Below, piece after piece: positions 16,199-26,173 of a stretch of 44,362 bases of DNA. The notes under the pieces are model-generated. The model did not search any database, had not been told where the DNA came from, and saw nothing but the letters and a program-made list of their open reading frames with translations. Made by a program: the position numbers and the translations under genes. This DNA is from an uncultured Alphaproteobacteria bacterium (GTDB lineage: Bacteria > Pseudomonadota > Alphaproteobacteria > Parvibaculales > Parvibaculaceae): the NCBI GenBank assembly GCA_903889655.1, contig CAISYL010000221.1, positions 1 through 44,362 of the forward strand, written 5' to 3'. Positions within the stretch are counted from its first letter, which is position 1, and each line of letters begins with the position of its first letter.

Positions 16199-16256
16199 CT
16201 CGCTCTCCCATGTTTGCGCTCATATGGGAGATGTCATCAATTCTCGTGGCCTCAAC

Positions 16257-19244
16257 TCAGAACCGGCCTTCGATCAATTCTTTTGCCAGAACCTCGAGCA
16301 CGCCGTTCCGGCTTTCCTCGGAATCCTGGCCGCTCTCGGCCAGTTCTGCGAAGCGCCGGCGGACCTCCTCTTCGGCACTTCCATTCGGGAATCTGGCCGC
16401 CAGGCGACGACGCGCCTCCGTCGAACCGAGTTCCTTGTAGAGGAAATTGCGCAGAACCGTATCGCGAGACGTCGTCGAAAACGCCCAAATTTCCTGAGGC
16501 CCAAGCGTATTCATCAGCAAATGCTCATGCTGACCGCTCTTCAGTTTCAGAAGCGCCATGAATGGCGCGCCGCCAGGTCCGGGGCCATTGAGTTTCTGGC
16601 TGATGGCGTTGGTCGCGGTGTCCGAAAGTCCGAACAATGCCTGCGCCTGCTTCGCGCTGCGGTCGCTGCCGACGCCCATTACCCAGATGCCGGAAGCCAG
16701 CTCGACCATATCCTGGTCGAAGTCCTCGAGCAGCTGGCTGGCGAGGACAATCTGAACGCCCCACTTCCGGCCTTCTCTCATGTCGATGATGACCTGATCG
16801 CGGACTGCAGGGGACGAGCGGGTACGATGAAACTCGTCATAGACAAGCCGCTTGGGCGTTTCTCGCAGACGGCGAATGCGTTCACGATGGTGCTCGACAT
16901 ATGCCCCTGAGAAATACTGGACATCGTCCTCGCTCAGATAGAAGTCGCGCGCCAGGATGAACCGGGCGAGCATATAGACGAGTGCCGTTTGCTTGTCGGC
17001 GGGCCCGCCGCCTCGCGGCGCCGCATCGTTCAGATCGAGCGAAACCACGCGACTGTCGCCGATGTCAAATCGCGTTGGCAGCGTCAGGATGGGGTATTCC
17101 CGAAGCGCGGAGGAAATTTTCTGCTGGAACACAGCGAGAAGACTCTCGCCCTGTGACGTCCTCGACTGCCCAAATGTGTCCTCGATGGACTTGATGTGGA
17201 TGATCGCTTGCAGGTCCTCGAGCCGAGGGACCGCGAATGTCTGAGCGACCGATGCAACATGGATGTCGCCCATCTCGAACATCTTGTCGACGATGGACCA
17301 CCACGTCGCGCCCTGATCGAGTGTAATCCCGCGCTTCAGAAGCGCTTCGTCCACGAGAGTGCTCTCTCCCGGAGAATACTGCCGTGGATTTCCCTGCCGC
17401 GAACGATCGTCGTACTGCTCGTAGAGCTCGTCCACAGCGGCGCCGGCCAGATCGGACAGCCCCTCTGGCGGGCGGGCGGCGCCGACCGATGTGCCAAGAA
17501 CCGTGAGGAAATTGACGAGAAAAGCACGCTCCAGATAAAGCGGGCGCCGAGATCCAAGCTGCGTATCGAATGGATTGATAGCATGATCCTTCGTCATCCT
17601 AAGACGGCGATACTGCGCCTCATGCCGGCGCTCGGGCGGAAGCGCCTCTTTCAGCAGCGAAATGAGACCTGCCGACGACGGCCCGATATCGATAATAGCG
17701 ATCCTCGGCAGCTGCGCGCCGCCGGACCCGGATGTCGCGGCCGCCGACAAGCACATTGCGAGGTTCGTCGTGTTCATCCATACGCTCTTGCCCTTGCCGG
17801 GCGGCGCGGAGACGAGATCGATGAATGCATCCTGCAGGTTCGAACCCGGCTCATAGGGCCATGGGCGTCCATCGAATGTCCGGAAGAGAACTGAGCCGGT
17901 TCGCCAAGGCGACGCGTCGCGATTCCATGGAAGCAGAAAGAATGCGTCGCCGAGCGGCGGGATGCCGGCCGGCGCAGTCGACCTCACATCGAGGCCGAGT
18001 GCGCTCGACATCACCCCGGCGAGCGGATCACCGATCGCGGATGAGACGCCGCAATACCCCCAGCCTTCGATCGTCTTGGCAAGTTGACTGGCCCGCTCCT
18101 CTATAAGAGACGGCTGGTCCGCCGGCGCCCAGGTAGCGAAAGAGACGCGCAGCCGGGCCACCACGGCCCCGTCCGCCACCTCCTGGCGGAGTCCCTTGAC
18201 CGCTTCACTGATCAGTCGATTGTCCGAGTTCGAAAAGGCCATGATGGAGGCCATGAAGCTCTTGAAGCTAACCGAACCCAAGCCGCTTCCTTCAAGCAGG
18301 AACGACACCCTCCACGGAAATTCGTCGAGCTGCATCATCCGTTGCACGAGGGCGTCGAACGGCTGAAGCTCCTGCGGCCCGAGCGACATGTCCACGGCAG
18401 AGAACAGGTAGGCGCCGATGCGCACAGCACGCGGCGAAACGATTTCAGCCTCCTTCGAGAAAAGCTGATCCTCCAGCCGCGGCCATAGGAAATGCGAGTT
18501 GTCTCCAGGTGCGACAGGTCCGCGCGTCGGCACCCGGCCGCCGGGAATGACCGGTTTCCACTTCGAATTGAGGCTGTCGGGATAGATCGAACACCGTAGC
18601 GCCTGTAGCGCCTCACCGTTGTCCAGAAGTTCGGTTCGGAAATTCACATTCTTCAGTTCGGCGATGAAAGCCCGGACGAAGGCCTTATGGCGATCGAACA
18701 GTTTCCGCGATGCGCGATGGATATTCTGGGTGTCCATCGCGCTCGGCCACAGCGGCGGCGTCTGGGTCTCAGCACCGATAGCCTTGAGTTCCGGCTTGGT
18801 CAGAATGGACAGCCTCGTCCACAGCACCATGTAGAAACCTTCCCAGACGAGGAACTTGGACAGGAAGGATTCACGCTCCTCGAAGAGATCGGTCAGATTG
18901 AGGCCGACGCTCTCCGCAATCCGCTTCGCCGGACGGTTGAGGTCGGCCGTCATCTGGCGCGACATATCCGGGTCTCGGGCAAACCAAACTTGAATTGCAT
19001 GGCCTGGTCGACTGAAATGGGATGCCATGTTGATCTCGAGGCGCTTGGTCAGCGCCTGCAAATCCTGCGGCCCCATCATCCGGCTGATGCCGTCGATCCG
19101 GACGATGGAGCACAGAGACCCATCCTTCGCAATGAGCGTTTTCTGGCCGTCGCCGGTCTCGATGAAATTGAAGGACGAAAGAGGCTTCTTCGTCATCGAG
19201 GAGAACGCACCTTCGATCGTGTTGACGAGACCACCGAAACCCAT
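16257..19244 (-). CDS. icmB: DotO/IcmB (TraU)-type secretion ATPase
   Basis: At 995 residues this matches the large VirB4-like ATPases DotO/IcmB of Legionella and TraU of IncI plasmids. The Walker A loop PPGKGKS lies near residues 480-487 within LVSAPPGKGKSVWMN, a Walker B segment (LVYDEFHR) near 800, and the Arg/Gln-rich IVLASQLLEDF near 830. The N-terminal half (SLCSIVRIDGISRMMG) is the usual VirB4-type domain. It supplies energy at the inner membrane for substrate transfer or channel assembly. It is the first gene of a minus-strand run and is separated from the left transfer block by the origin, so the transfer genes are split over at least two clusters. Confidence 0.92.
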   Translation of the reverse strand: MGFGGLVNTIEGAFSSMTKKPLSSFNFIETGDGQKTLIAKDGSLCSIVRIDGISRMMGPQDLQALTKRLEINMASHFSRPGHAIQVWFARDPDMSRQMTADLNRPAKRIAESVGLNLTDLFEERESFLSKFLVWEGFYMVLWTRLSILTKPELKAIGAETQTPPLWPSAMDTQNIHRASRKLFDRHKAFVRAFIAELKNVNFRTELLDNGEALQALRCSIYPDSLNSKWKPVIPGGRVPTRGPVAPGDNSHFLWPRLEDQLFSKEAEIVSPRAVRIGAYLFSAVDMSLGPQELQPFDALVQRMMQLDEFPWRVSFLLEGSGLGSVSFKSFMASIMAFSNSDNRLISEAVKGLRQEVADGAVVARLRVSFATWAPADQPSLIEERASQLAKTIEGWGYCGVSSAIGDPLAGVMSSALGLDVRSTAPAGIPPLGDAFFLLPWNRDASPWRTGSVLFRTFDGRPWPYEPGSNLQDAFIDLVSAPPGKGKSVWMNTTNLAMCLSAAATSGSGGAQLPRIAIIDIGPSSAGLISLLKEALPPERRHEAQYRRLRMTKDHAINPFDTQLGSRRPLYLERAFLVNFLTVLGTSVGAARPPEGLSDLAGAAVDELYEQYDDRSRQGNPRQYSPGESTLVDEALLKRGITLDQGATWWSIVDKMFEMGDIHVASVAQTFAVPRLEDLQAIIHIKSIEDTFGQSRTSQGESLLAVFQQKISSALREYPILTLPTRFDIGDSRVVSLDLNDAAPRGGGPADKQTALVYMLARFILARDFYLSEDDVQYFSGAYVEHHRERIRRLRETPKRLVYDEFHRTRSSPAVRDQVIIDMREGRKWGVQIVLASQLLEDFDQDMVELASGIWVMGVGSDRSAKQAQALFGLSDTATNAISQKLNGPGPGGAPFMALLKLKSGQHEHLLMNTLGPQEIWAFSTTSRDTVLRNFLYKELGSTEARRRLAARFPNGSAEEEVRRRFAELAESGQDSEESRNGVLEVLAKELIEGRF

Positions 19245-19358
19245 AAGCCGACCATCCAGTTCAAAAGAAGGGTTGTATTCGTCCGATCATAAGTCGCATC
19301 GGATACTATTGCGAGATACTTTTCGCGCCGAACTTGTAATGACTACAAGTCCAAGAAG

Positions 19359-19386
19359 AAAAAGGGGGCCGAATGACCCCCTTTTT
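19359..19386 (-). terminator. Rho-independent terminator after nrdJ
   Basis: A ten-base stem (AAAAAGGGGG at 19359-19368 with CCCCCTTTTT at 19377-19386) closes an eight-base loop. It lies 42 bases past the nrdJ stop and has T runs on both strands, so it can work in either direction. It separates the nrdJ operon from icmB. Confidence 0.85.
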
Positions 19387-19428
19387 AACTGTACATAGCC
19401 CTCTGTCACCGAACTTATTACTTCACGG

Positions 19429-21777
19429 TTAGGAGCACTTACTCGCCTGGCAATCGAGGCATTTCATGCATCCTTCTTCGCGGATGACTGCCGGGGAACC
19501 GCATTTGGGGCAGGTTTCGCGGGCAACGATCGTCGCCGTGGACAACACAGCCTGCTCGGCTTCCGGCGTCGACTCGCTCACCTGACCCATCTCGCTAAAG
19601 TGCTGACGCAAGACATGCGCGATGAGGGCGGCCCGGCTGGGGATCAGCCGCTGATTGTAGAACGACTGCTGATCGACTGACTGCACGGCCGAGAGATGTT
19701 CGAAGAGGAAGCTCATGTCGCCGCCCTCGCCGAAGACTTCATGCTGCTTGAGCGTCGCGGTCTGCCTCAACAGAGCAGTGATGGTGAGCGCGAGAGCATC
19801 CATCATCTCCATGTCGCTTGGCGACGTCGGCTTGATGAAGATCTCGATCGGCCAGACAAATTTGCTGCCGTTGACGGTCTCGACTTCGGTGTTGTTGATC
19901 GTGATGTAGAAGTTGCCGTTGGTCCACGTCACCTTGTGGGTGCGACCGGAGAGCGTCGTGGGCCGCCGGAACTTCGGAGGAGCCGACCGCTCCGCCTTCG
20001 CTGCGGACTTGTCGGTAGCGGATTCCGCGACGAGAACGGCACCCCTGCTGGCTGTCGGCCGATAAGTCGTGCAGCCCTTGCACCCTTCCTCCCACGCCTG
20101 CTCGTATACGCGCTCGAAGTCCTGAAAGCTCATGTCTTCCGGACAGTTGATCGTCTTCGAAATCGACGCGTCGACGAACTCCTGGCACACAGCCTGAATG
20201 GCGAGGTGATCGTCGACGCTCAATTCCAGCGCCGTCGCCATATAGGGAGGCAGGTTGTCGAGCGAATGAGACTCCGGATCGAACCCGTTGACCCGGCAGT
20301 AGTCCGCCCAACCCTTGTCGACGGCCGCATATTGCGCCGTCGAGTTGTCGGGCTGACGCACGTTCCGGATGTATCGCAGGCTGAATGCTGGTTCCAGACC
20401 GCCCGACACGTTGCCAGCATAGATCGCCGTCGTGCCGGTGGGCGCGACCGTCAACAGCACGCCATTCCGAATGCCGTGTTTCTTGATCAGCTTTTGCACG
20501 GCGGCGGAGCGCCTCCCGACATTGTAACCCGCCAGGAACCCCTCGCGTTCATAGGCGGGGAAAGCGCCACGTTCGGCAGCGAGCAGCGCCGACGCTCCAT
20601 ACGCCGTTTCCGCCAATTCCATCATGACTTCGCGCACCAGCGGGACTGCCGCTCTGCCGTAGCGCACTCCCATCATCATGAGCATGTTACCGAGCCCCAT
20701 GATGCCGAGGCCGATCCGGCGCTTCTGGTGGGCCTCGTGATGCTGCTCCGGCAACGGGAACTTCGTGATATCGAGCACGTTGTCGAGGAAGCGAACCGAT
20801 TCCGCGACGACTTCGCGAAAGCGAGGCGTGTCAAATCTCGCCTTTTCCGTAAACGGATCGAGCACGAAATTGGCGAGGTTCACGGCGCCGAGATTGCAGT
20901 CGCCATAGGGCGGCAGCGGCTGCTCACCGCAGGGATTTGTCGCCCGGATCGTCTCGCAGTAATGAAGGTTGTTCCGCTGATTGACCCGGTCGATGAAGAT
21001 GAGTCCGGGCTCCGCATGCTCATAGGTATTGCGGATGATCATCTCCCAGAGATCGCGCGCCGGAAGCCGCTTGTAGACGTACCAAGGCTTGCCGTCGCGT
21101 TCGAGAACTTCGACGTGCTGACCGTCGCCGCGAGGAATGTGGAAGCCCAGATCCCACGTCTCGCCGGCGGCGAGCGCGCCCATGAAGCTGTCCGTAATCA
21201 TGACGGAGAGGTTGAACTGGGTCAGCCGGTTCGGCGTCCGCTTCGCAATGATGAAGTCCAGGACGTCCGGATGGTCGCACATCATGGTCGCCATCATGGC
21301 GCCGCGGCGGTTGCCTGCGGATTCGATTGTCCGGCAACCGGCATCCCACGTGTCCATGAAGCTGAGCGGACCCGATGAGGTGCTGCCCGCACCCTTCACG
21401 ATCGCGCCATTCGGACGCAACGTCGAGAAGTTCATCCCGATGCCGCCGCCCTTCTGCATGGTGAGCATCGCCTCGTTGAAAGCTTTGAGGATGCCAGGCA
21501 GGGAGTCTTCGATATCGCAGCTGACAAAGCAGTTGATCAGCGTCACGAAATGCGGCGAACCCGCGCCGGCGAGAATGCGCCCGCCAGGCACGAAGTCTTT
21601 CCGGCGCAGCATCGCGGCGGCAGCGGCTTTGTGCTCCTCCGAAGTGTCGTGAATGTAGACGGCGGAAACCACGCGTCGCGTGGTGTCTTCGTCCGTAACG
21701 TCAATCGGAGAGCCGTCGGCACTCCGCAGGCGATATTTTTTTGCCCAGACGTCTTCCGTCAGATTCATCAACGCCAT
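19429..21777 (-). CDS. nrdJ: Class II (adenosylcobalamin-dependent) ribonucleotide reductase
   Basis: The 782-residue enzyme reduces ribonucleotides to deoxyribonucleotides using B12. Visible signatures are NCFVSCDIEDS near the first substrate Cys, KGGGIGMNFSTLRP, the active-site NPCGEQPLPPYGDCNLGAVN region, LTVAPTGTTAIYAGNVSGG, and a Cys-rich tail CPKCGSPAVIREEGCMKCLDC with CSK-like redox cysteines at the end. It has the compact size seen in phage and plasmid NrdJ rather than the longer chromosomal alphaproteobacterial form. ATG 21777 has GGAG at six bases; an in-frame TTG at 21876 would add 33 residues. It is the last gene of an operon with a prepilin peptidase and two unknowns. It would supply dNTPs during transfer or replication without oxygen dependence. 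Confidence 0.94.
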   Translation of the reverse strand: MALMNLTEDVWAKKYRLRSADGSPIDVTDEDTTRRVVSAVYIHDTSEEHKAAAAAMLRRKDFVPGGRILAGAGSPHFVTLINCFVSCDIEDSLPGILKAFNEAMLTMQKGGGIGMNFSTLRPNGAIVKGAGSTSSGPLSFMDTWDAGCRTIESAGNRRGAMMATMMCDHPDVLDFIIAKRTPNRLTQFNLSVMITDSFMGALAAGETWDLGFHIPRGDGQHVEVLERDGKPWYVYKRLPARDLWEMIIRNTYEHAEPGLIFIDRVNQRNNLHYCETIRATNPCGEQPLPPYGDCNLGAVNLANFVLDPFTEKARFDTPRFREVVAESVRFLDNVLDITKFPLPEQHHEAHQKRRIGLGIMGLGNMLMMMGVRYGRAAVPLVREVMMELAETAYGASALLAAERGAFPAYEREGFLAGYNVGRRSAAVQKLIKKHGIRNGVLLTVAPTGTTAIYAGNVSGGLEPAFSLRYIRNVRQPDNSTAQYAAVDKGWADYCRVNGFDPESHSLDNLPPYMATALELSVDDHLAIQAVCQEFVDASISKTINCPEDMSFQDFERVYEQAWEEGCKGCTTYRPTASRGAVLVAESATDKSAAKAERSAPPKFRRPTTLSGRTHKVTWTNGNFYITINNTEVETVNGSKFVWPIEIFIKPTSPSDMEMMDALALTITALLRQTATLKQHEVFGEGGDMSFLFEHLSAVQSVDQQSFYNQRLIPSRAALIAHVLRQHFSEMGQVSESTPEAEQAVLSTATIVARETCPKCGSPAVIREEGCMKCLDCQASKCS

Positions 21778-21868
21778 AACTCGCTCCAGAACAATTGATT
21801 GCGATAAATTGCTTAGAGAAAGATCGGCGCTATGCGGAAATTCCAACTGCCAGAAGAACTTTTTTTCT

Positions 21869-22528
21869 TCAGGCAAAGGTTGGCCACCAGTTGATCACTG
21901 CAAGTCCGACAATTGCGCAGGCGAAGGCCGGACCCATCGGAAAACCCTCTTCTTTAGCAAGGACTTGGTTCGCATACGCCATGATTGTGAAGATGCTCGC
22001 GGCGCAGAAAAGAGCGAACAGAACGTTTGGGAAGCCGAACCATGCGCCGCAGATCGCCGCGAGCACGACATCCCCGCCGGCCTGCAGTTGCTGACCTTTC
22101 ACTCGACTCATGATCTCCATGAGCCCCCAAATAAGTGATCCGCCAACCATCAGGCCGATGCCGCGGTCCACTACGTCCGGACAAAAGGGCGAGGCCAGTA
22201 ATCCCAGGCAGAGCAAGGGAATTGACATGCATTCGGGCACCAGGTGCTCGGCGAGGTCGATCCATGCAATGGACAATGTCGTCAGAACGAGCGATCCGAC
22301 GAGGAGCGACGGAATGCCCAAGCCGTACTTCGCAACTACCCACCCCATCATCCCGGCGGTCAGGGCCGCGAATCCATATCTGAAGAAGGGAATCCTGGTG
22401 CTCCGGCTCGCTACCCCAATCTCCTCTTCTTCCCAACCGATATATCGCGGAAGCCGCTCAAGAGTTGGCAGAAGAAAACAATATACGGCGATGGCCGCCA
22501 CGACCGCGGCAATGACGACCTCGGTCAT
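21869..22528 (-). CDS. Type IV prepilin peptidase (A24 family)
   Basis: The 219-residue polytopic protein has about seven hydrophobic segments and the two aspartates of A24 aspartic peptidases: D91 in AWIDLAEHLVPE and D153 in QAGGDVVLAA, the Gly-x-Gly-Asp-type motif. The N-terminal methyltransferase domain with paired CxxC is absent, as in shorter family members such as IncI PilU. These enzymes cut leader peptides of type IV pilins in the inner membrane. IncI plasmids use a type IV pilus for mating in liquid, so a pilin operon may lie elsewhere on this element. It is coupled to the upstream gene by ATGA. Confidence 0.85.
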   Translation of the reverse strand: MTEVVIAAVVAAIAVYCFLLPTLERLPRYIGWEEEEIGVASRSTRIPFFRYGFAALTAGMMGWVVAKYGLGIPSLLVGSLVLTTLSIAWIDLAEHLVPECMSIPLLCLGLLASPFCPDVVDRGIGLMVGGSLIWGLMEIMSRVKGQQLQAGGDVVLAAICGAWFGFPNVLFALFCAASIFTIMAYANQVLAKEEGFPMGPAFACAIVGLAVINWWPTFA

Positions 22529-23364
22529 GGCGATGGCGCCGCGGCCGGGGCGGTCGCTTGCAGCGTCCCGCTCCAGTAGCTGTTAGCTGCAGAAGTCCAG
22601 TATTTGACCCACTGATCGAAGCTCGCGAGGACAGCGTCGACGCGATCGGCGCGCGCAAGCTCGCCGACGACGTGATCCTCCGGCTTTCCCCGCAAAGCCA
22701 ATGCGGTCTCATGAACGGAACGCTCATAGACGGCGGCCATGATGTCCGTGGCCCGATTTGAAAGGGTTTGGAGGAGCGATCGATTGACGTATTCGTCGGC
22801 GCTCTTCATCTCGTCTGCCCATGCCAATGCGGCATCGAGGACGGCATTGGTTAAGCGCATAAGCACGGCGGACGGATCCTGCCGGAAGGAATAGACAATG
22901 ACTGCGGAAGACAACCTGCCGGCAACGCTGGCGGCGGTCAGCGCCAACGAAGTGCTTGGCGAGAACTCTGGATATCGCTCGTGACTGGTCTCGCGCCCCT
23001 CGTTGCGCGCCACCATGTCGAGGACATGCGACAGATAGCTCTCAAAAGCCTCGCCCGAGAGACATCTATCCATCGCATCGGATACGACACGCGCTGCGAG
23101 GCCCCGGTACAACCTGGCAGGCAGATCTACCGATTGGTCCGCGGGCGATAGCCGACCCGCGATCCTCAGGGCGAGATCGTCCACTTCCTTGAGCAAATCC
23201 AAGCCTACAGGCGCCTGTTCGTTCGCCCGCGCCAATGCGGAGAGGACCGGGGAAAGGTCATTGAGAAACTGCTGAACGTTTACCCGCCGCTGAAATGCGC
23301 CATCAGCTACGACTGTGTCGGCAAGCTCTCTGCTCGCCTTTGCGCGTAAGTCCGCGATGCTCAT
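22525..23364 (-). CDS. Unknown helical protein of the pilin-peptidase operon
   Basis: A 279-residue protein predicted mostly helical, with no signal peptide or membrane helix. Segments such as LSALARANEQAPVGLDLLKEV and DAALAWADEMKSADEYVN are amphipathic, and the tail is Ala/Pro-rich. It overlaps both neighbours by four bases (ATGA), showing tight translational coupling between the gene upstream and the prepilin peptidase. I do not recognise the family. The context hints at a role in pilus or transfer biology, but this is weak. Confidence 0.6.
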   Translation of the reverse strand: MSIADLRAKASRELADTVVADGAFQRRVNVQQFLNDLSPVLSALARANEQAPVGLDLLKEVDDLALRIAGRLSPADQSVDLPARLYRGLAARVVSDAMDRCLSGEAFESYLSHVLDMVARNEGRETSHERYPEFSPSTSLALTAASVAGRLSSAVIVYSFRQDPSAVLMRLTNAVLDAALAWADEMKSADEYVNRSLLQTLSNRATDIMAAVYERSVHETALALRGKPEDHVVGELARADRVDAVLASFDQWVKYWTSAANSYWSGTLQATAPAAAPSP

Positions 23365-24395
23365 GCCGCACTACCCTCTCCACCTACCGTTGAGCGGACG
23401 CCGGTCATATCGAGCCACGAAGAATAGATGTCGATAAGCGTGTCGATGTTGCAGTCGCCCTGTGCATCGGTATTTGGCTGCAAAACCTGCAAGACGGAAA
23501 GGGCGAGGCTCGCAGGGGAATTGCTATGAATCCCGTCGATGCGAAATTCGAGTGCGGCGCCCGGATCCGTCCTCAAGCGAATGAAGAAGCCAGGCATGTT
23601 CGGTCGATCAACGAGGATCAGCCCCCAACGCTGGGCCGCTGCAATGACGATCGCCGGGAACACGCCGGCCGGCGTTAGCAGCTCGTCCACATCGATCGAC
23701 TCCGAACCGCAGGAAAAGCTGGTTATCCCAACGGAGGTCAGCGCCATACGGATAATGTCGCGCATGGCGGCATCGTAGACGTTCGGTATCCGAAGGATCC
23801 GCTCCAGCGAAAGCTGATCGCCGCCAGCCGAGACAATGACTTCATTCGGAGGACTCTCCGCCGTAAGGCTCGCGACCCCACCCTCCGGCCGGTCATTGGC
23901 GCCGTCCCGACCTTCGCTGATCCGTCTTGCCATGCGGTCCAGTGTGGCCGCGTCAGTATTCGCGATGTCGACTCGCGCTTCCGATTCGATCGCCTGCGCG
24001 ACAGCCATCGGGTCCGCTCCGACGACCGGCCATGCGCTGAAAGACTGCTCCTCCCCCAATGGCTCTTCATCGACCACATGGATGACGTTGACGTCGATAT
24101 CCGGTTGGCCAACTGAAGCGGCAGTGTCCCGCATCAAAGCAATCGCCGTCGAGGCGAGGTCGTCGATATCGTATGCCTCACCGTTCTTCCGCCAGCCGCC
24201 GATATCGTAGCGAAGGTTCGAATGGCAGCAGATCATCTGCGGCCGCTCCGAATCCGAGAAAACCGCAAAAATATGCGGGAACGCTCGGCTTTGAACCAGA
24301 ACGCACTGCGGCCCAAAGCTTCCGACAACCCCGGCGACCACTGCCTGCTGGGCAACCGTCTCCACGAGAGGCTCCGGGGGCATTTTTTCCGCCAT
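23361..24395 (-). CDS. Unknown cytoplasmic protein heading the nrdJ operon
   Basis: The 344-residue protein has an N-terminal alpha/beta domain (VVGSFGPQCVLVQSRAFPHIFAVF split at residues 23-46) and a C-terminal domain (FPAIVIAAAQRWGLILVDR, GFFIRLRTDPG) of similar mixed type, joined by an acidic, polar linker near 150-185. No membrane segment is visible. It starts an apparent four-gene run that ends with nrdJ, each gene overlapping the next by four bases up to the peptidase. The 131-base space before it is A+T-rich and probably holds the promoter. No family assigned. Confidence 0.6.
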   Translation of the reverse strand: MAEKMPPEPLVETVAQQAVVAGVVGSFGPQCVLVQSRAFPHIFAVFSDSERPQMICCHSNLRYDIGGWRKNGEAYDIDDLASTAIALMRDTAASVGQPDIDVNVIHVVDEEPLGEEQSFSAWPVVGADPMAVAQAIESEARVDIANTDAATLDRMARRISEGRDGANDRPEGGVASLTAESPPNEVIVSAGGDQLSLERILRIPNVYDAAMRDIIRMALTSVGITSFSCGSESIDVDELLTPAGVFPAIVIAAAQRWGLILVDRPNMPGFFIRLRTDPGAALEFRIDGIHSNSPASLALSVLQVLQPNTDAQGDCNIDTLIDIYSSWLDMTGVRSTVGGEGSAA

Positions 24396-24526
24396 TACGA
24401 TGCTCCAACTATCTCCACATCAATACAGATAGCCGGTTTACTGTAAAAGCCAACAATAAATGCGGCCGTAATTTGCGTTAAAGGCTGCGGACTTATAATG
24501 GCTTAAAGTTTTCTCGCCCCGGCTCA

Positions 24527-26155
24527 CTATTCGAACCGCGCACGACCCGCCAGATGTCCAGGTTCGTGACAATCCTTTCGCACGGTCAGGATCATCGTGT
24601 TGCAGTAGGTTCCGACTTCTGCGAACGAGCCCGGCGGCAGGTCTTGGAAGCGCGCGCGCATCGACTTCATCAGAGCGCGGAACGCGGTCGACTTCTTCGT
24701 GCCGCGAAACTCCGTCCCGGCTGACATGACGGCGACCAGAGTGCCGCTCGGCTCCAAGAACTTAAGCGCGTGCATGACGTGGTCGATGTCCCGCTCGCGG
24801 TCGAACGGCGGGTTCATCACGACATAGTCGTAAAGCCCAGTGACCTCGGGAGAGAGCGCGAGAAAGTCGAGGTTGTAGACCTTGCGATAGATGCCCTCGG
24901 CGTCCAACGCCTGCGCAAGCGCGGGCTGGATTTCGACGCAATCCACCTGATTATCGAAGCGGTACTCATTCTTCCAACGCGCCCGGCCGCCGGACCAGTC
25001 GTCCAGAGTGCCGATGGTTTTCACGCAGCGCCGGGCAAGGTTGCCAGTGCCCGCGCTAGGTTCAAGAATGCGAAGGCGCGGCTCGTCGCGGCGAGCGAGC
25101 AGGGGAAGGCCGCGCACCACTTGATCGGCTGCGCTGTCCGGTGTGGGAAAGAAGCCGTACCGCTTCGCGGGTGTCGTCTTCACATTGTCGAGCGGTTCTT
25201 CTTCCTGCGTCTGGCCGTCGCCGAGGACTTCGCCGTAGTGCTCGGCGAGCACCTTGTTCACCTTCTCGACCAGATCGTCGCGCAAGAACCAAAGGTGCGC
25301 GTTGCCGTTCTTGTAGCCCCGGATTTTGAAGTATTCCGTCTCGACTTCACTCTGTCTCGGGCCGCCGAACCCGCGCCTATCATATTCCAGCGCGCCGAGG
25401 GCCGAGCGGAACGTGGCCTCGGCCTCCCCGTCCAGAACCGCGAAGACGCGCTCGATGTCGATCAGAACGTCGCGCGTGCGGCCATATTCAAGGCTGCCAT
25501 ACTCGTTGAACACGCGGGTCAGGATCACGCGCGAGCCGATCTTGAAGCCATCATGCGAGCGGAAGCGCCGGTCCAGTTGCGAGAACGCATTGGCTAGGCC
25601 GCGCCGGAAGATCATCCCGGCATCGAGCCGGAAGCGTTCGAGCGTCGCCATGATGTTCTCGACCGTGATCTGCGGCAGGCCCTTCTCGATCTCGTCCGCG
25701 TTGATAAGTGCCCCTTGCCGGTCGGTGCGCTCCGGTACATAGGCCATCTGGTCCCGCAGCGTCTTCTTCGCCTCGTAATCCATCAACCGCTCAAGGTCGG
25801 TGCGCTCGATGATCCAAGCCCAAATGTTGATGTCGAGCAGGCGGCGCGCTGTGCGCAGGTATCGCTCACGGTCGGGAAGTCGAACCGCGTTGGCAAACGC
25901 TTTGATCTCGTCGGCCTGCGAATAGTTGTAGCCGTTGATGCCAGGGCTGGCGCGCTGCGCCATCTCGTGCGCGGCCTTTACGGCCTTGTCCGCCGCGCCG
26001 ATTGCCTCGTAAGCCTCGGCATAGAGTTCGAGCGCGCGGTTGCGGTAGCGGACAACTTCTTCGATTGTCGCCCGATGAACGAGCGCGGTTCCGGCGCCGT
26101 TGCCGCAGCCATCGCCACGCTCGTCCGCGTTAACAGTTTCGCAATCTTCGAGCAT
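24527..26155 (-). CDS. DUF4942/SAM-dependent methyltransferase protein
   Basis: The 542-residue protein has an N-terminal region of the DUF4942 type (WIIERTDLERLMDYEAKK, FKIRGYKNGNAHLWF) and a C-terminal Rossmann-type methyltransferase. Motif I ILEPSAGTGNLA lies near residues 369-380 and the catalytic NPPF near 454-457. The NPPF motif marks N6-adenine or N4-cytosine DNA methyltransferases. Between the parts is an FFPTP motif near residue 340, also typical of plasmid methyltransferases. It follows gapR by 18 bases in the same operon. It may be an orphan DNA methylase that protects the plasmid from restriction in new hosts. Confidence 0.8.
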   Translation of the reverse strand: MLEDCETVNADERGDGCGNGAGTALVHRATIEEVVRYRNRALELYAEAYEAIGAADKAVKAAHEMAQRASPGINGYNYSQADEIKAFANAVRLPDRERYLRTARRLLDINIWAWIIERTDLERLMDYEAKKTLRDQMAYVPERTDRQGALINADEIEKGLPQITVENIMATLERFRLDAGMIFRRGLANAFSQLDRRFRSHDGFKIGSRVILTRVFNEYGSLEYGRTRDVLIDIERVFAVLDGEAEATFRSALGALEYDRRGFGGPRQSEVETEYFKIRGYKNGNAHLWFLRDDLVEKVNKVLAEHYGEVLGDGQTQEEEPLDNVKTTPAKRYGFFPTPDSAADQVVRGLPLLARRDEPRLRILEPSAGTGNLARRCVKTIGTLDDWSGGRARWKNEYRFDNQVDCVEIQPALAQALDAEGIYRKVYNLDFLALSPEVTGLYDYVVMNPPFDRERDIDHVMHALKFLEPSGTLVAVMSAGTEFRGTKKSTAFRALMKSMRARFQDLPPGSFAEVGTYCNTMILTVRKDCHEPGHLAGRARFE

Positions 26156-26173
26156 CCGCGCGATCCGGCCGCC

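Noticed and set aside
19696-21378. Plus-strand frame of 560 codons opposite nrdJ
   Set aside because: Antisense to a strongly conserved enzyme; translation is Arg/His-rich without motifs.
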